A DNA stretch of 64,000 bases from BMS3ABIN03 sp964418885. GTDB lineage: Bacteria; Bacteroidota; Ignavibacteria; Ignavibacteriales; Ignavibacteriaceae. Position 1 is the stretch's first letter; every line of letters begins with the position of its first letter. The translations under genes were made by a program, and so were the position numbers. The DNA is taken from assembly GCA_964418885.1 (NCBI GenBank), contig CAYQNW010000009.1, positions 8,309-72,308 on the forward strand, given 5' to 3'. Of the stretch, positions 18,001-27,155 are shown in pieces. A model generated the notes under the pieces. It did not search any database and was not told where the DNA came from. It saw only the letters and a list, made by a program, of their open reading frames with translations.

Positions 18001-18429
18001 TCAGTATGCTGTATTCAACTGAATTTTCAATTTCCCCGAAAAATCATCAGCTTCAATTTCTATCAGGTATGGAACAAAACCGCTGAGCGATTCTTTGTAA
18101 TTATATTCATTTGTATTTCCGAAATAACTGAACCGGTTAACCGATTGATTGTCTTTAATTTTAAACCTGACCGTACCCGAAGAATAATCCGTAATTGAAA
18201 TTGATATCTGAGTATAGAACGATGAGAAATCTGCTTGTTTTTTATAATTTACACTTATTTTCTTTGCATCGATAAGAAATGTATACGAATTAAAATTGTT
18301 CAGTTCCAAGGGTTCATTTACATTTCCCGCAAATTCATCCGGTAAAACTATATCTTCACGACAGGAAACACTTAAAAAGATAATACTAATAACAAGAATT
18401 AAGAAAATATTGGTGGAGAATTTGTTCAT
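18001..18429 (-). CDS. Small lipoprotein of unknown function
   Basis: The 142-residue protein has a lipoprotein signal peptide ending in SVSC with Cys at 23, so it is probably lipid-anchored in the envelope. The mature part is rich in Asp, Asn, Ser and Tyr and looks like a small beta-strand domain. I recognise no family. It stands alone between pepF and the SLC13 transporter genes on the same strand, with gaps of about 200 and 130 bases that hold no other gene. Confidence 0.75.
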   Translation of the reverse strand: MNKFSTNIFLILVISIIFLSVSCREDIVLPDEFAGNVNEPLELNNFNSYTFLIDAKKISVNYKKQADFSSFYTQISISITDYSSGTVRFKIKDNQSVNRFSYFGNTNEYNYKESLSGFVPYLIEIEADDFSGKLKIQLNTAY

Positions 18430-18558
18430 AATCGATTATTATCTTTTGAGTTTTCTTAACATATTTTAAAAGAATATTATAAAAAACGCAATGGAATTAC
18501 AAGCAAATTAAATGTCTCAAACCATAAGTTTGAATTACTTATCCTGAAAATCATTTTT

Positions 18559-20058
18559 TCATTTTATTATAGCCCAGGCGGGCATCTGGTCGAGTCCGAA
18601 AATTACATTCCCCAACAAATACATAAGTAATATCAGAACGAAAACAGCTATAAAATCAATTACCACTCCAGTTCTAAACATCTGATAGATTTTAACTTTT
18701 CCCGAAGCAAAGATTATTGTATTCGGTGGAGTGGCGACTGGCAGCATAAACGCCATCGAAGCTGATAGTGTTGCAGTGATCATCAGCAGCATTGGATTTA
18801 AATTAATTGCTATGGAAACAGAAGCCATAATCGGAAGGATCATTTGAGTTGTGGCAGTATTGGATGTTAGTTCAGTTAACAATATTACTGAAGTTGCTAT
18901 CAAAAAAATCATCAAAATATGCGGGAATGATACCAAACCCGATACCTGGTTACCTATGAATTGAGAAAGTCCTGTCGATGTAAAACCATTAGCAAGTGCA
19001 AAACCGCCACCGAAAAGAAGAACTATCCCCCATGGAATTTTACTAAACACTTCAGAATCAAGTAGTGTTTTTCCTGAACTTTTTGACGGTATAAAAAATA
19101 ATAGGGACGACATTGTAATTGCTACAGTACCATCATTAATAAAAGAAGAATTATGGAAGAGATTTGACCAGCCGGGAATTTCGAATATTCCAAGATTTAG
19201 ATTTGTTCTGAAGATCCAGAGAAATGCTGTAGATGCAAAGACGATACTTATAAATTTTTCCTCCGGTGTTATTGGCCCAAGTTTACGGTATTCAAGTCTG
19301 ATAAATTCTTTTTCCAGGTAAATCGATTTATCTATTTTATAAAAAACTTTTGTTATAAATAAAGCTGTTACTACCAGCAAAATAATTGTGATAGGCAAAG
19401 CAAAGATCATCCAGGAGCCAAATGAAACTTCCGGTGAATCTGGGAAGACTATATTCAAAGTTTTAACGAATACAAGATTTGGCGGAGTTCCTACCAGGGT
19501 TGCCATACCACCAATAGAACATGAATATGCAATTGCTAACAACACGGCAATAGAGAAATCACCAATTTTTTCTTTTCCAAATTCATCTTCCAGCCTGGAG
19601 ATAATTGCCGATGCAATTGGAAGCATCATAATTGCTGTTGCCGTATTTGAAATCCACATAGATAAAAACGCACTCGCGACCATAAAACCTATAATTATTG
19701 AGTTCGGACTGCCGCCAAATATATTTATGATTCTAAGTGCAATTCGTTTGTGTAATCCCCAGTTTTCCATTGCAATAGCAATCATAAAACCGCCAACAAA
19801 TAAAAATATAATGGAGTTAATATAGGATCCTGCAACTTTCTCGGCGGTGAGTATTCCAAAAAAAGGATAAAGTATTAATGGAACTAATGAAGTAGCGGCA
19901 AGTGGTATTGCCTCAGTTATCCACCAAATTGCCATTAAGGCTGCGATTGCCGCCATTGTTGTAACCTGTGGATTAGAAGGATCGAGATTTCCGAAATAAT
20001 AAATGATTAATGAAACAATTATTCCCGCAATCAGACCGAACTTTTTTGCTGCATCCAT
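18559..20058 (-). CDS. SLC13/DASS-family sodium-coupled anion (dicarboxylate) transporter
   Basis: The 499-residue integral membrane protein has about eleven to thirteen hydrophobic segments. The family's duplicated signature is visible: a SNTATAIMMLPI segment in the first half and SNTATTQMILPI in the second, each part of the substrate and sodium binding SNT motifs. The TPPN segments near VGTPPN and ATPPNT complete the site. Substrates of the family include succinate, citrate and sulfate; the exact substrate cannot be read here. The start lacks an obvious ribosome site. Confidence 0.93.
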   Translation of the reverse strand: MDAAKKFGLIAGIIVSLIIYYFGNLDPSNPQVTTMAAIAALMAIWWITEAIPLAATSLVPLILYPFFGILTAEKVAGSYINSIIFLFVGGFMIAIAMENWGLHKRIALRIINIFGGSPNSIIIGFMVASAFLSMWISNTATAIMMLPIASAIISRLEDEFGKEKIGDFSIAVLLAIAYSCSIGGMATLVGTPPNLVFVKTLNIVFPDSPEVSFGSWMIFALPITIILLVVTALFITKVFYKIDKSIYLEKEFIRLEYRKLGPITPEEKFISIVFASTAFLWIFRTNLNLGIFEIPGWSNLFHNSSFINDGTVAITMSSLLFFIPSKSSGKTLLDSEVFSKIPWGIVLLFGGGFALANGFTSTGLSQFIGNQVSGLVSFPHILMIFLIATSVILLTELTSNTATTQMILPIMASVSIAINLNPMLLMITATLSASMAFMLPVATPPNTIIFASGKVKIYQMFRTGVVIDFIAVFVLILLMYLLGNVIFGLDQMPAWAIIK

Positions 20059-20230
20059 TTAATTATTTGTGGTTAGCTGAATTATATTGTAAAAATAATT
20101 ATTTATCCGTTAATAATAAATTATTCTTACAATGGAGATTATCGAAGGTATAATAATAATGACATTCATTGATATCCTCATTGCATTCTTTTAAATTGCA
20201 AACCAATTCTTGATTTAATTAAACTATTTG

Positions 20231-21511
20231 ATGTCATTGTCCCGTTCGTCAGATCTTATTTTCAGATCATTATTCTTAGCAACAATAATTTTTCTTTTAA
20301 TATTTCTGTTAAAAGAGCTGATAGGTTCTAAAACCGAAACTAACGAAATATTGTCTTCACCTGTTGTAGTCAATACAAATGTATTCGGGTTTGTTGATGA
20401 TTCTTTAAACCAAACAACAGAAACAGTTAGCAATAACGAAACTCTTTCCGGGATTTTAGATCTATATTATTTAAAGAATACAAATGTTTCGGAGATTGCA
20501 CAAACTTCTAAGGATATTTTTGATGTAAGGAAAATCCGTTCCGGTAATACCTATCATTTGTTTACATTGAACGATAGTTTGAACACACTCGAGTATTTTG
20601 TTTATGAGATAAACGCAATAGATTATGTAGTATTTGACTTTAGAGATTCTGCTAATGTTTATACCGGGGAAAAAGAAGTTACAATACGAAAAAACAGTAA
20701 ATCAGCAATAATAAAAACATCGTTGTATGATGCATTGATAGAAAACAATGCAAGCATAAACCTCGTAGTACGATTATCCAAAATTTTTGCATGGCAAATA
20801 GATTTTTACCGGCTTCAAAAAGGCGATAATTTCAAAGTGATTTACGAAGAAGAATATGTGGATAGCCAGATGGTTGGAATAGGGAAAGTGCTCGGGGCTT
20901 ATTTTTCTCACTTCGGAAAAAGTTATTACGCTATCCCCTTTGTCCAGGATAGTGTATATCAATTCTTTGATGAAAACGGAAACAGTCTGAGAAAAGAATT
21001 CCTGAAAATGCCGATTGAATTTGCCAGGATTACATCACGTTTCAGCACACGCAGGTTACATCCTGTTTTAAAAGTATATCGCCCACATTATGGCGTAGAT
21101 TATGCTGCACCCACCGGAACACCAATTAAATCCGTTGGTGATGGGACTGTTGAAGCCGCTTCTTATTCAGGAGGTAATGGAAATTATGTTAAGATAAGAC
21201 ATAACTCAGTTTACACAACTATGTACTTGCATATGTCTAGATTTGCAAAAGGAATTAGAAGTGGAACAAAAGTAAAACAAGGTCAGGTAATTGGTTATGT
21301 CGGAAGTACTGGTTTAGCTACTGCTCCGCATTGTCATTATATTTTTTATGTTAACGGAACTCCTGTAGATCCGTTAAAAGTTGAACTGCCGCCTTCCCAT
21401 CCGGTTAAAGCAAAGTTAAGAAATGCGTACCAGATGCGAAAAAGATTAGTAATGTATGAATTAGAAAAGGTAAAATTAGCGGCGGATAGTTTAGACAAAC
21501 CACCGGCTTAA
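20231..21511 (+). CDS. M23-family peptidoglycan DD-metallopeptidase, membrane-anchored
   Basis: The protein has about 426 residues with an N-terminal membrane helix (about 10-29) and then a periplasmic region. The C-terminal third is a LytM/M23 zinc peptidase domain: H and D in RPHYGVDYAAPTGT (about 286-290) and the H-x-H of PHCHYIF (about 367-369). The domain before it has the layout of the Csd3/MepM-type regulatory domains (FKVIYEEEY, then SRFSTRRLHPV). It would cut peptide cross-links to allow wall growth. A TTG three bases upstream could also start; the ATG is preferred. Confidence 0.93.
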   Translation: MSLSRSSDLIFRSLFLATIIFLLIFLLKELIGSKTETNEILSSPVVVNTNVFGFVDDSLNQTTETVSNNETLSGILDLYYLKNTNVSEIAQTSKDIFDVRKIRSGNTYHLFTLNDSLNTLEYFVYEINAIDYVVFDFRDSANVYTGEKEVTIRKNSKSAIIKTSLYDALIENNASINLVVRLSKIFAWQIDFYRLQKGDNFKVIYEEEYVDSQMVGIGKVLGAYFSHFGKSYYAIPFVQDSVYQFFDENGNSLRKEFLKMPIEFARITSRFSTRRLHPVLKVYRPHYGVDYAAPTGTPIKSVGDGTVEAASYSGGNGNYVKIRHNSVYTTMYLHMSRFAKGIRSGTKVKQGQVIGYVGSTGLATAPHCHYIFYVNGTPVDPLKVELPPSHPVKAKLRNAYQMRKRLVMYELEKVKLAADSLDKPPA

Positions 21512-21749
21512 TAAAGCCTATTATATTTCAAATCCGATAAAAACCACTTATCATTTAACTTTTAATTCACCTTTTATCGAGTTATTATTCTTTCATATAT
21601 TTAACAATTAAATTTTAATGCTGATTATCATATAACAATTGAACTAGATATAATTAATATTCCCTCAACGATTAAAAAATAGCTTGGGAAAACCAGCAAA
21701 GCATATCAAAGTTTAAATCTAATTAAATTCATTTCATAAATTCCCGGAG

Positions 21750-22706
21750 ATGAAATTGTCGGCAAAAGAAAATCTTAAGAAATTTTTCTCTTTAAAAAAG
21801 ACTGAACGAAAAAAACCGCAAACACCAAAAGAAAAAGTTTTAGAATTTTTTAGGCAGTTGTTTTTTGCGGCTATTGCTGCTTTTTTTATAATTACTTTTA
21901 TAATCCAGAATACACGAATCCCGACTGGTTCAATGGAAGACACAATACTTGTCGGTGATTTTGTACTGGTCAATAAGTTCATTTATGGTTCATCTTCACC
22001 TAAATATATTCCCTTTACTGAAGTAGAAATACCACATTTTACACTACCGGCTCTTAGAGAGCCACATGCCACCGATATTGTTGTTTTTGAATATCCGGGC
22101 GACCGCGATCAGCTTAAAGCCACTGAACTTGGAGTAAACTATGTTAAGAGGTGTATCGGAACACCCGGCGATACAATCCTGATAAGAAATAAAGTTGTTT
22201 TTGTTAATGGAAAAGAATTCTGGCGTCCACCCCATATAAAATACTACCGTGGAATGCCGGGTGATTTCTTAAAACCGAAACCTCCTGGTTATGGAGACCC
22301 GAGAATTTTTCCAAAAGGTATGAATTGGAATGAAGATAATTATGGACCTTTAGTAGTTCCGAAAAAAGGTTATACAATTCCTTTAAATAAAAATAATGTT
22401 GAACAGTGGCGTACAACAATTGATCGTGAATATGGTGAAAGAGTGGTTAATGTTGAAAATGATGTAGTTTCAATTAAAGGTGTGCCGGTTACATCATACA
22501 CATTTAAGAAAGATTATTATTTTATGATGGGAGATAACAGGGATGATAGCTTAGACAGCCGGTTCTGGGGATTTGTAGCCAGGGATATGGTAGTAGGACA
22601 AGCATTTATTACACTCTTCTCGTGGGATAGAAATATTCCCTTCTCTCAATTATTTAAACTTCTCGGTTCAATAAGATTGGACCGGGTACTAAAACTATTA
22701 CACTAA
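21750..22706 (+). CDS. lepB: Signal peptidase I
   Basis: LepB removes signal peptides on the outer face of the inner membrane. The 318-residue chain has a basic cytoplasmic segment, one membrane helix at about 36-52, the catalytic Ser in PTGSM (S61), the catalytic Lys in NYVKRCIGTPGD (K133) and the GDNRDDSLDSRFWG box near 262. About 90 residues between the Lys box and the final box carry a Pro/Lys-rich insertion, as in larger Gram-negative enzymes. GGAG abuts the ATG; a TTG two codons later sits at a normal distance from it and may be the true start. Confidence 0.95.
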   Translation: MKLSAKENLKKFFSLKKTERKKPQTPKEKVLEFFRQLFFAAIAAFFIITFIIQNTRIPTGSMEDTILVGDFVLVNKFIYGSSSPKYIPFTEVEIPHFTLPALREPHATDIVVFEYPGDRDQLKATELGVNYVKRCIGTPGDTILIRNKVVFVNGKEFWRPPHIKYYRGMPGDFLKPKPPGYGDPRIFPKGMNWNEDNYGPLVVPKKGYTIPLNKNNVEQWRTTIDREYGERVVNVENDVVSIKGVPVTSYTFKKDYYFMMGDNRDDSLDSRFWGFVARDMVVGQAFITLFSWDRNIPFSQLFKLLGSIRLDRVLKLLH

Positions 22707-22714
22707 AATTAATT

Positions 22715-22742
22715 AAAAAAGGCTGCCATTATCGGCAGCCTT
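22715..22742 (-). terminator. Strong intrinsic terminator of the TonB receptor gene
   Basis: Stem GGCTGCC (22721-22727) pairs with GGCAGCC (22734-22740) around a 6-base loop. Read on the minus strand it is followed by six T residues, 28 bases after the receptor stop. On the plus strand the tail is weak, so lepB read-through into it would be less efficiently stopped. Confidence 0.9.
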
Positions 22743-22767
22743 CATAATAATTATATATCTAAAATTA

Positions 22768-25527
22768 TTATAGACCTACTCTGAAACCAGCGTTAAATGT
22801 CGTTGGCATACCAACATAAACTTCTGCTGAACTTGCAGAGTGAGACTGGTAGTACTCTCCATTAACTTTGTAACCGTTATATCCACTGTTATCGGTTGCT
22901 TCCTGAACGTAAAGATTATTAAGCACGTTGAATACGTGTCCAAAAACTGTTACATCCAAACCAGCAACTTGTCCGGGGATTCTATAAGATACATGTAAGT
23001 CAAGCAGACTGTATGAAGGTATCTGCCAAACCTGTGCACGATCATTAACATCGGTTCTAGTGAACGGATCAAACTGAGAATAATAGGTATCATAGAATCT
23101 CCATACTGCTTCGGTTTGAAGACCAAGCGGCCAGAAGCAGGTAACTGAAGCTGCGATCTGGGTTTGTGGCTGGTCACCAACCTTCAAATCTTTGAGAGCG
23201 TAAGTATAATTTACTACAGAACTTGGATCTGATTGGTCAGGAATATATCTTCCACTAACGTCATCAGTATATGTCCAGAATCCCTGGCTTGCAGCAACAT
23301 CGAATCTGATAAATCTAATTGGCTGATACACAGCATCAAGTTCAATTCCTGCATTTTGCTCGTCAATACCATCCAACCTAACAAATCCATCACTACCATC
23401 AGTGTTGGTTACTGTAATAGCCTGATATCTATCTGTCCAGATTGTGTAATAACCATTTAACTTAATAGTTAATTTGTTTTGCAACAAATGTGAATTTATA
23501 CCCAATTCGCCGGATAGGAATTTTTCACTTTGCGGATCAGGAACCTTTGTACCGGTAACATCATCTATTACCTGGTCAAAAATGGGTACTTTAGCTACAT
23601 AGCCTGCATTGGCATAAACATCGACCATTGGATTAATTCTGAAGCTTGCACCACCTTTGAACTGGTAACCGTTTATCCAATCAGATGCGATTCCTCTCTC
23701 ACCGCCGGAAGCATCTTTAACAAAATGATCTACAAAATCATACTTTACTACCGAATAACCGGCTGTAGCATAAACCGACCATCTATTGAGGGTATATTCA
23801 CCCTGTACATAACCGCCTAACCATTTAACGGTGTTTGTATTATCGTAATCAATATGGTCACCCAATTTCTTGTAATATTGATTTCCACTTTCAAATTCAT
23901 TTCCTGTCCAGTAATAGTAATCATTTCCCAATAAATCTCTGACCTCTCTGTAATGGTTAATTTCTGCAATTCTGCCATCTATTCCGAATTGTAAATTTAG
24001 ATTTTCGGTAGCTTTCCAGAATAATTTTGAAATTAAACCCCAGGTCCATTGAGAATTAACACTATTTCTTAATATACCGCCGCGATTGGGATCACCGCTA
24101 ATATTATTGGATACAATATAATCGGTTGGACCATTTCCAAAATCAACACTTTGAACGTGTGTTCTGTTACTTGCAATTGTGGCATCCCAATCAACAACTC
24201 TCTGGAGTAAACCGTAATCATACATCAAACTTCCAAAAGTTCCGGTTCCTCCACCTTGTCCTCCGGACCAATAAAGGGTAGAATATAGACTGGTTTTTGG
24301 TGAAAACTGAGTATACCAGTTTAAGTTAACAACCGGTTTATGAAAATAATTTTCTCTTTCGGCTATAAATGTAGGATCATATCGTTGATTAATACTATTG
24401 TTCCAATATGATCTTTCCCATTGTAGACCCTGGTAAGAAGTACTTACACTATTCCAGTTTGAGTTATATAATATTCCTTGCTCTCTCAAACTTTTTTCTC
24501 TAAGAGCCATTTCAGGAAAACCTAATTCCCTTGCTAATTTATGGCTATAAGTTGCTAAATTTAACTTATATAAATTCTGACCATGTTTTTGTGGTGCACC
24601 CAGGGCGTATAACTCTAACCTGTTTTTATCGTTAATTTGATATGAAGCACCAAGATAATATGCCCAAGCATTGGTATAGGTTTTATCAACTTCTCCATCA
24701 CCAACTTTATGTACGCCACCTATACTTAAAGCAAATTTGTTATCAATCAACCCGGTATGTGCATATAAAGTATTCTTGCTAAAATTACCGGAGCCTATTT
24801 CTGACTGGTACATAACACCAGCTTTTTGTCTTGTAGGATCGGTAATAACATTAATAACACCACCTACTGATGGCGTAGCCAGTGTAGTTGCGCTGAGTCC
24901 TCTTTGTATCTGAATAGAAGAAGAAACATCTCCTAATCCATCCCAGTTTGACCAGTAAACCCAGGCATTCTCCATATCATTAATAGGAACACCATTAATC
25001 ATAATGGCAATATTTCTCTGATCAAATCCACGAAGGTTTATACGCGAGTCACCGGCACCGCCGCCTTGCATAGTTGAATAAACCGAAGGCGTTGTATTTA
25101 AGACCAGAGGAATGTCCTGTGAACCAAGATTAAACTGGATATCCTTTTTGGTTATATTTGTGAAAGCAACAGGTGTTTCCCTGTCTTTTGCTCTGTCTGA
25201 AATTACCTCTACAGAAAGTGTAAACTGGTATTCAGTCATAGCAAAATTTAATGTCATATCGGCATTTACATTAATTTCCTTTTCGATTTTAGTAAAACCG
25301 ATATAACTACAGGTAATTGTGTACGAACCTTCATCAACAGTAATTGAGTATTCGCCGTTTGCATCGGTTGCCGCACCCCACGATGTACCAAGAAGGTAGA
25401 CATTTGCCCCTAGAAGTTTATCCCCTGTTGTAGCATCAGTTACAACCCCTGATATTTTGTACTGTGCAGCCCATGAGGTGGAAAACAGGAGAACTGTAAT
25501 TAGAATAGCCTTGTACAGCTTGCTCAT
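22768..25527 (-). CDS. TonB-dependent outer-membrane receptor with N-terminal carboxypeptidase-regulatory-like domain
   Basis: The 919-residue protein has a signal peptide (about 1-20), a CarbopepD-like beta domain (ISGVVTDATTGDKLLGANVYL, about 24-100), a plug domain (about 110-240, with INLRGFDQRNIAIMINGVP), and a long beta-barrel of alternating Tyr/Trp-rich strands. This is the SusC-like/Bacteroidota-style receptor layout; it imports a ligand with energy from TonB. The ligand is unknown; no SusD partner, cobalamin or iron gene adjoins. A good AAGGAG ribosome site lies 8 bases before the ATG, and palindromes lie in the 5' region. Confidence 0.95.
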   Translation of the reverse strand: MSKLYKAILITVLLFSTSWAAQYKISGVVTDATTGDKLLGANVYLLGTSWGAATDANGEYSITVDEGSYTITCSYIGFTKIEKEINVNADMTLNFAMTEYQFTLSVEVISDRAKDRETPVAFTNITKKDIQFNLGSQDIPLVLNTTPSVYSTMQGGGAGDSRINLRGFDQRNIAIMINGVPINDMENAWVYWSNWDGLGDVSSSIQIQRGLSATTLATPSVGGVINVITDPTRQKAGVMYQSEIGSGNFSKNTLYAHTGLIDNKFALSIGGVHKVGDGEVDKTYTNAWAYYLGASYQINDKNRLELYALGAPQKHGQNLYKLNLATYSHKLARELGFPEMALREKSLREQGILYNSNWNSVSTSYQGLQWERSYWNNSINQRYDPTFIAERENYFHKPVVNLNWYTQFSPKTSLYSTLYWSGGQGGGTGTFGSLMYDYGLLQRVVDWDATIASNRTHVQSVDFGNGPTDYIVSNNISGDPNRGGILRNSVNSQWTWGLISKLFWKATENLNLQFGIDGRIAEINHYREVRDLLGNDYYYWTGNEFESGNQYYKKLGDHIDYDNTNTVKWLGGYVQGEYTLNRWSVYATAGYSVVKYDFVDHFVKDASGGERGIASDWINGYQFKGGASFRINPMVDVYANAGYVAKVPIFDQVIDDVTGTKVPDPQSEKFLSGELGINSHLLQNKLTIKLNGYYTIWTDRYQAITVTNTDGSDGFVRLDGIDEQNAGIELDAVYQPIRFIRFDVAASQGFWTYTDDVSGRYIPDQSDPSSVVNYTYALKDLKVGDQPQTQIAASVTCFWPLGLQTEAVWRFYDTYYSQFDPFTRTDVNDRAQVWQIPSYSLLDLHVSYRIPGQVAGLDVTVFGHVFNVLNNLYVQEATDNSGYNGYKVNGEYYQSHSASSAEVYVGMPTTFNAGFRVGL

Positions 25528-25898
25528 AGATCCTCTCCTTATAGATTTGTTTTAAATTATGTTGATTAGAATTTCAGAGTTAATTAACTCTCCGTAGATG
25601 GAAATGACATCTACTAAAAAATTCATTAAGCAATGTTAATATGGAACTATTTGCAGAGTTATTCAAGTATTCCGTGTAAATTAATTATTAATTATTGCTT
25701 GGTTATTTTCTCAAATTATGGTTAAATTTACAGCAAATTATAGAGCTTTTCAAGCTTTCCAAAGATTCCCGCAAATTATTCAATTAAATAAATTTTCCAA
25801 TAGGAAACGATTGTTTTTAAGAGCCCTCATTGGTATTAAACTCATTGTTTGATAATTTTAAGTGAAATAATAACAACTTTATAGAAGCAAAATTAAAA
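25528..25898. other. Divergent intergenic region between the TonB receptor and ENPP genes
   Basis: About 370 bases separate the two divergent starts. Apart from the paired palindromes at 25576-25614 near the receptor, I see no gene or RNA. The rest is A/T-rich and probably carries the two promoters, which I could not place reliably. Confidence 0.5.
25576..25614 (-). promoter_or_regulatory. Two adjacent inverted repeats upstream of the TonB receptor gene
   Basis: A perfect 16-base palindrome, AGAGTTAATTAACTCT, lies at 25576-25591. A 7-base stem GTAGATG/CATCTAC at 25594-25600 and 25608-25614 lies beside it. Both are within 90 bases of the receptor start. They may be operator sites or leader-RNA hairpins. 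I could not match them to a known riboswitch. Confidence 0.35.
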
Positions 25899-27137
25899 AT
25901 GAAGAACCAGACAAATAGTTTCCGTAAACTGTTTTTAGCAATATTAGTTACTCTTTTCAGTACCGGCATTTTTGCACAATCACAACCTTATGTAATCCTG
26001 ATTTCTTTTGATGCTTTTCGATGGGATTATTCAAACAGGAACATCACGCCAAATATAGAATCATTTGCTGAAAATGGGGTCAAAGCTCAATCTTTAAAGC
26101 CTGTTTTTCCATCAAAAACATTTCCTAATCATATTTCAATAATAACCGGAATGTATCCTGAACATCATGGAATAATATTTAACGATTTTTACAATACTTT
26201 CACCGGCTCTCACTTTAGATTATCTGATTCTGTAGAAGTAAGGGACAGCAGATGGTACAAAGGAGAAGCTTTCTGGGAAACAGCAAAACATCAGGGAATT
26301 ATTACCGCGAGCTATTTTTGGCCCGGTTCCGACCTTAATATGGATTACAGACGACCTAATTATTATTATCATTATTCACACAATACTCCGTATAAGCAGA
26401 GAGTTAAAGGAGTAATTAACTGGTTGAAGTTACCATATAATAAAAGACCTCATTTTATTACATTGTACTTCGAACTTACAGATGATATAGGACACCATCA
26501 CGGACCAAATTCCCTGCAGATTGACACTGCTATTAGTAGTTTAGATAGTACTTTCGGATCATTAATAAATTCATTGCGCGATATTCAGATGATCGATAGT
26601 GTTAATATTATTCTCGTTTCCGATCACGGAATGACTAATGTGAGTGGAGACAGAGTAATCAACATCGAAAAAATGCTGAATGGATATGATGTCGAATATT
26701 CCAACTATGGTCCTGCAATGATGATTCAACCTAAAGAAAATGAGATAGAAGAAATTTACTCAATACTTCAAAGTAACGAAAATCATTATAAAGTTTACAT
26801 GAAAGAAGAAATTCCTTCATATTACCACTTTTCGCAAAATCCATTTATCTATAAAATACTGGTGGTTGCCGATCTTGGTTGGAGCGCTATATTAAACCGT
26901 GATTTAAAATGGTATAAACCGGGATCAACCGGTGGAAATCATGGATATGATAACAATACTCTCGATATGCACGGGACTTTTATTGCTTCCGGCCCACTAT
27001 TCAAAAAACATTACAAAACAGGAACGATAAACTGCATAGATATTTATCCTCTTCTTTGTAAAATTTTTAATGTTTATCCTAATGCAAATATTGATGGTCG
27101 TCTCGATAGAATAAAATTTATATTAAAAGGGAACTGA
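25899..27137 (+). CDS. Exported type I phosphodiesterase / nucleotide pyrophosphatase (ENPP-like)
   Basis: The 412-residue protein has a signal peptide ending near FAQSQ (residue 28) and belongs to the alkaline phosphatase superfamily. The zinc and nucleophile region reads ISFDAFRWDY with D38, then PSKTFPNHISIITGMYPEHHG with nucleophile T74. DDIGHHHGP and VSDHGM supply the other zinc ligands, and a final GGNHGYDN segment closes the site. Such enzymes split nucleotide pyrophosphate or phosphodiester bonds in the periplasm. The true substrate cannot be read. It lies 18 bases upstream of the M16 genes on the same strand. Confidence 0.93.
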   Translation: MKNQTNSFRKLFLAILVTLFSTGIFAQSQPYVILISFDAFRWDYSNRNITPNIESFAENGVKAQSLKPVFPSKTFPNHISIITGMYPEHHGIIFNDFYNTFTGSHFRLSDSVEVRDSRWYKGEAFWETAKHQGIITASYFWPGSDLNMDYRRPNYYYHYSHNTPYKQRVKGVINWLKLPYNKRPHFITLYFELTDDIGHHHGPNSLQIDTAISSLDSTFGSLINSLRDIQMIDSVNIILVSDHGMTNVSGDRVINIEKMLNGYDVEYSNYGPAMMIQPKENEIEEIYSILQSNENHYKVYMKEEIPSYYHFSQNPFIYKILVVADLGWSAILNRDLKWYKPGSTGGNHGYDNNTLDMHGTFIASGPLFKKHYKTGTINCIDIYPLLCKIFNVYPNANIDGRLDRIKFILKGN

Positions 27138-27155
27138 TCTAATTATATAAACTGA

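Noticed and set aside
25528..25650. Cobalamin or other known riboswitch before the TonB receptor
   Set aside because: I found no conserved riboswitch core such as a B12 box; only simple palindromes are visible.
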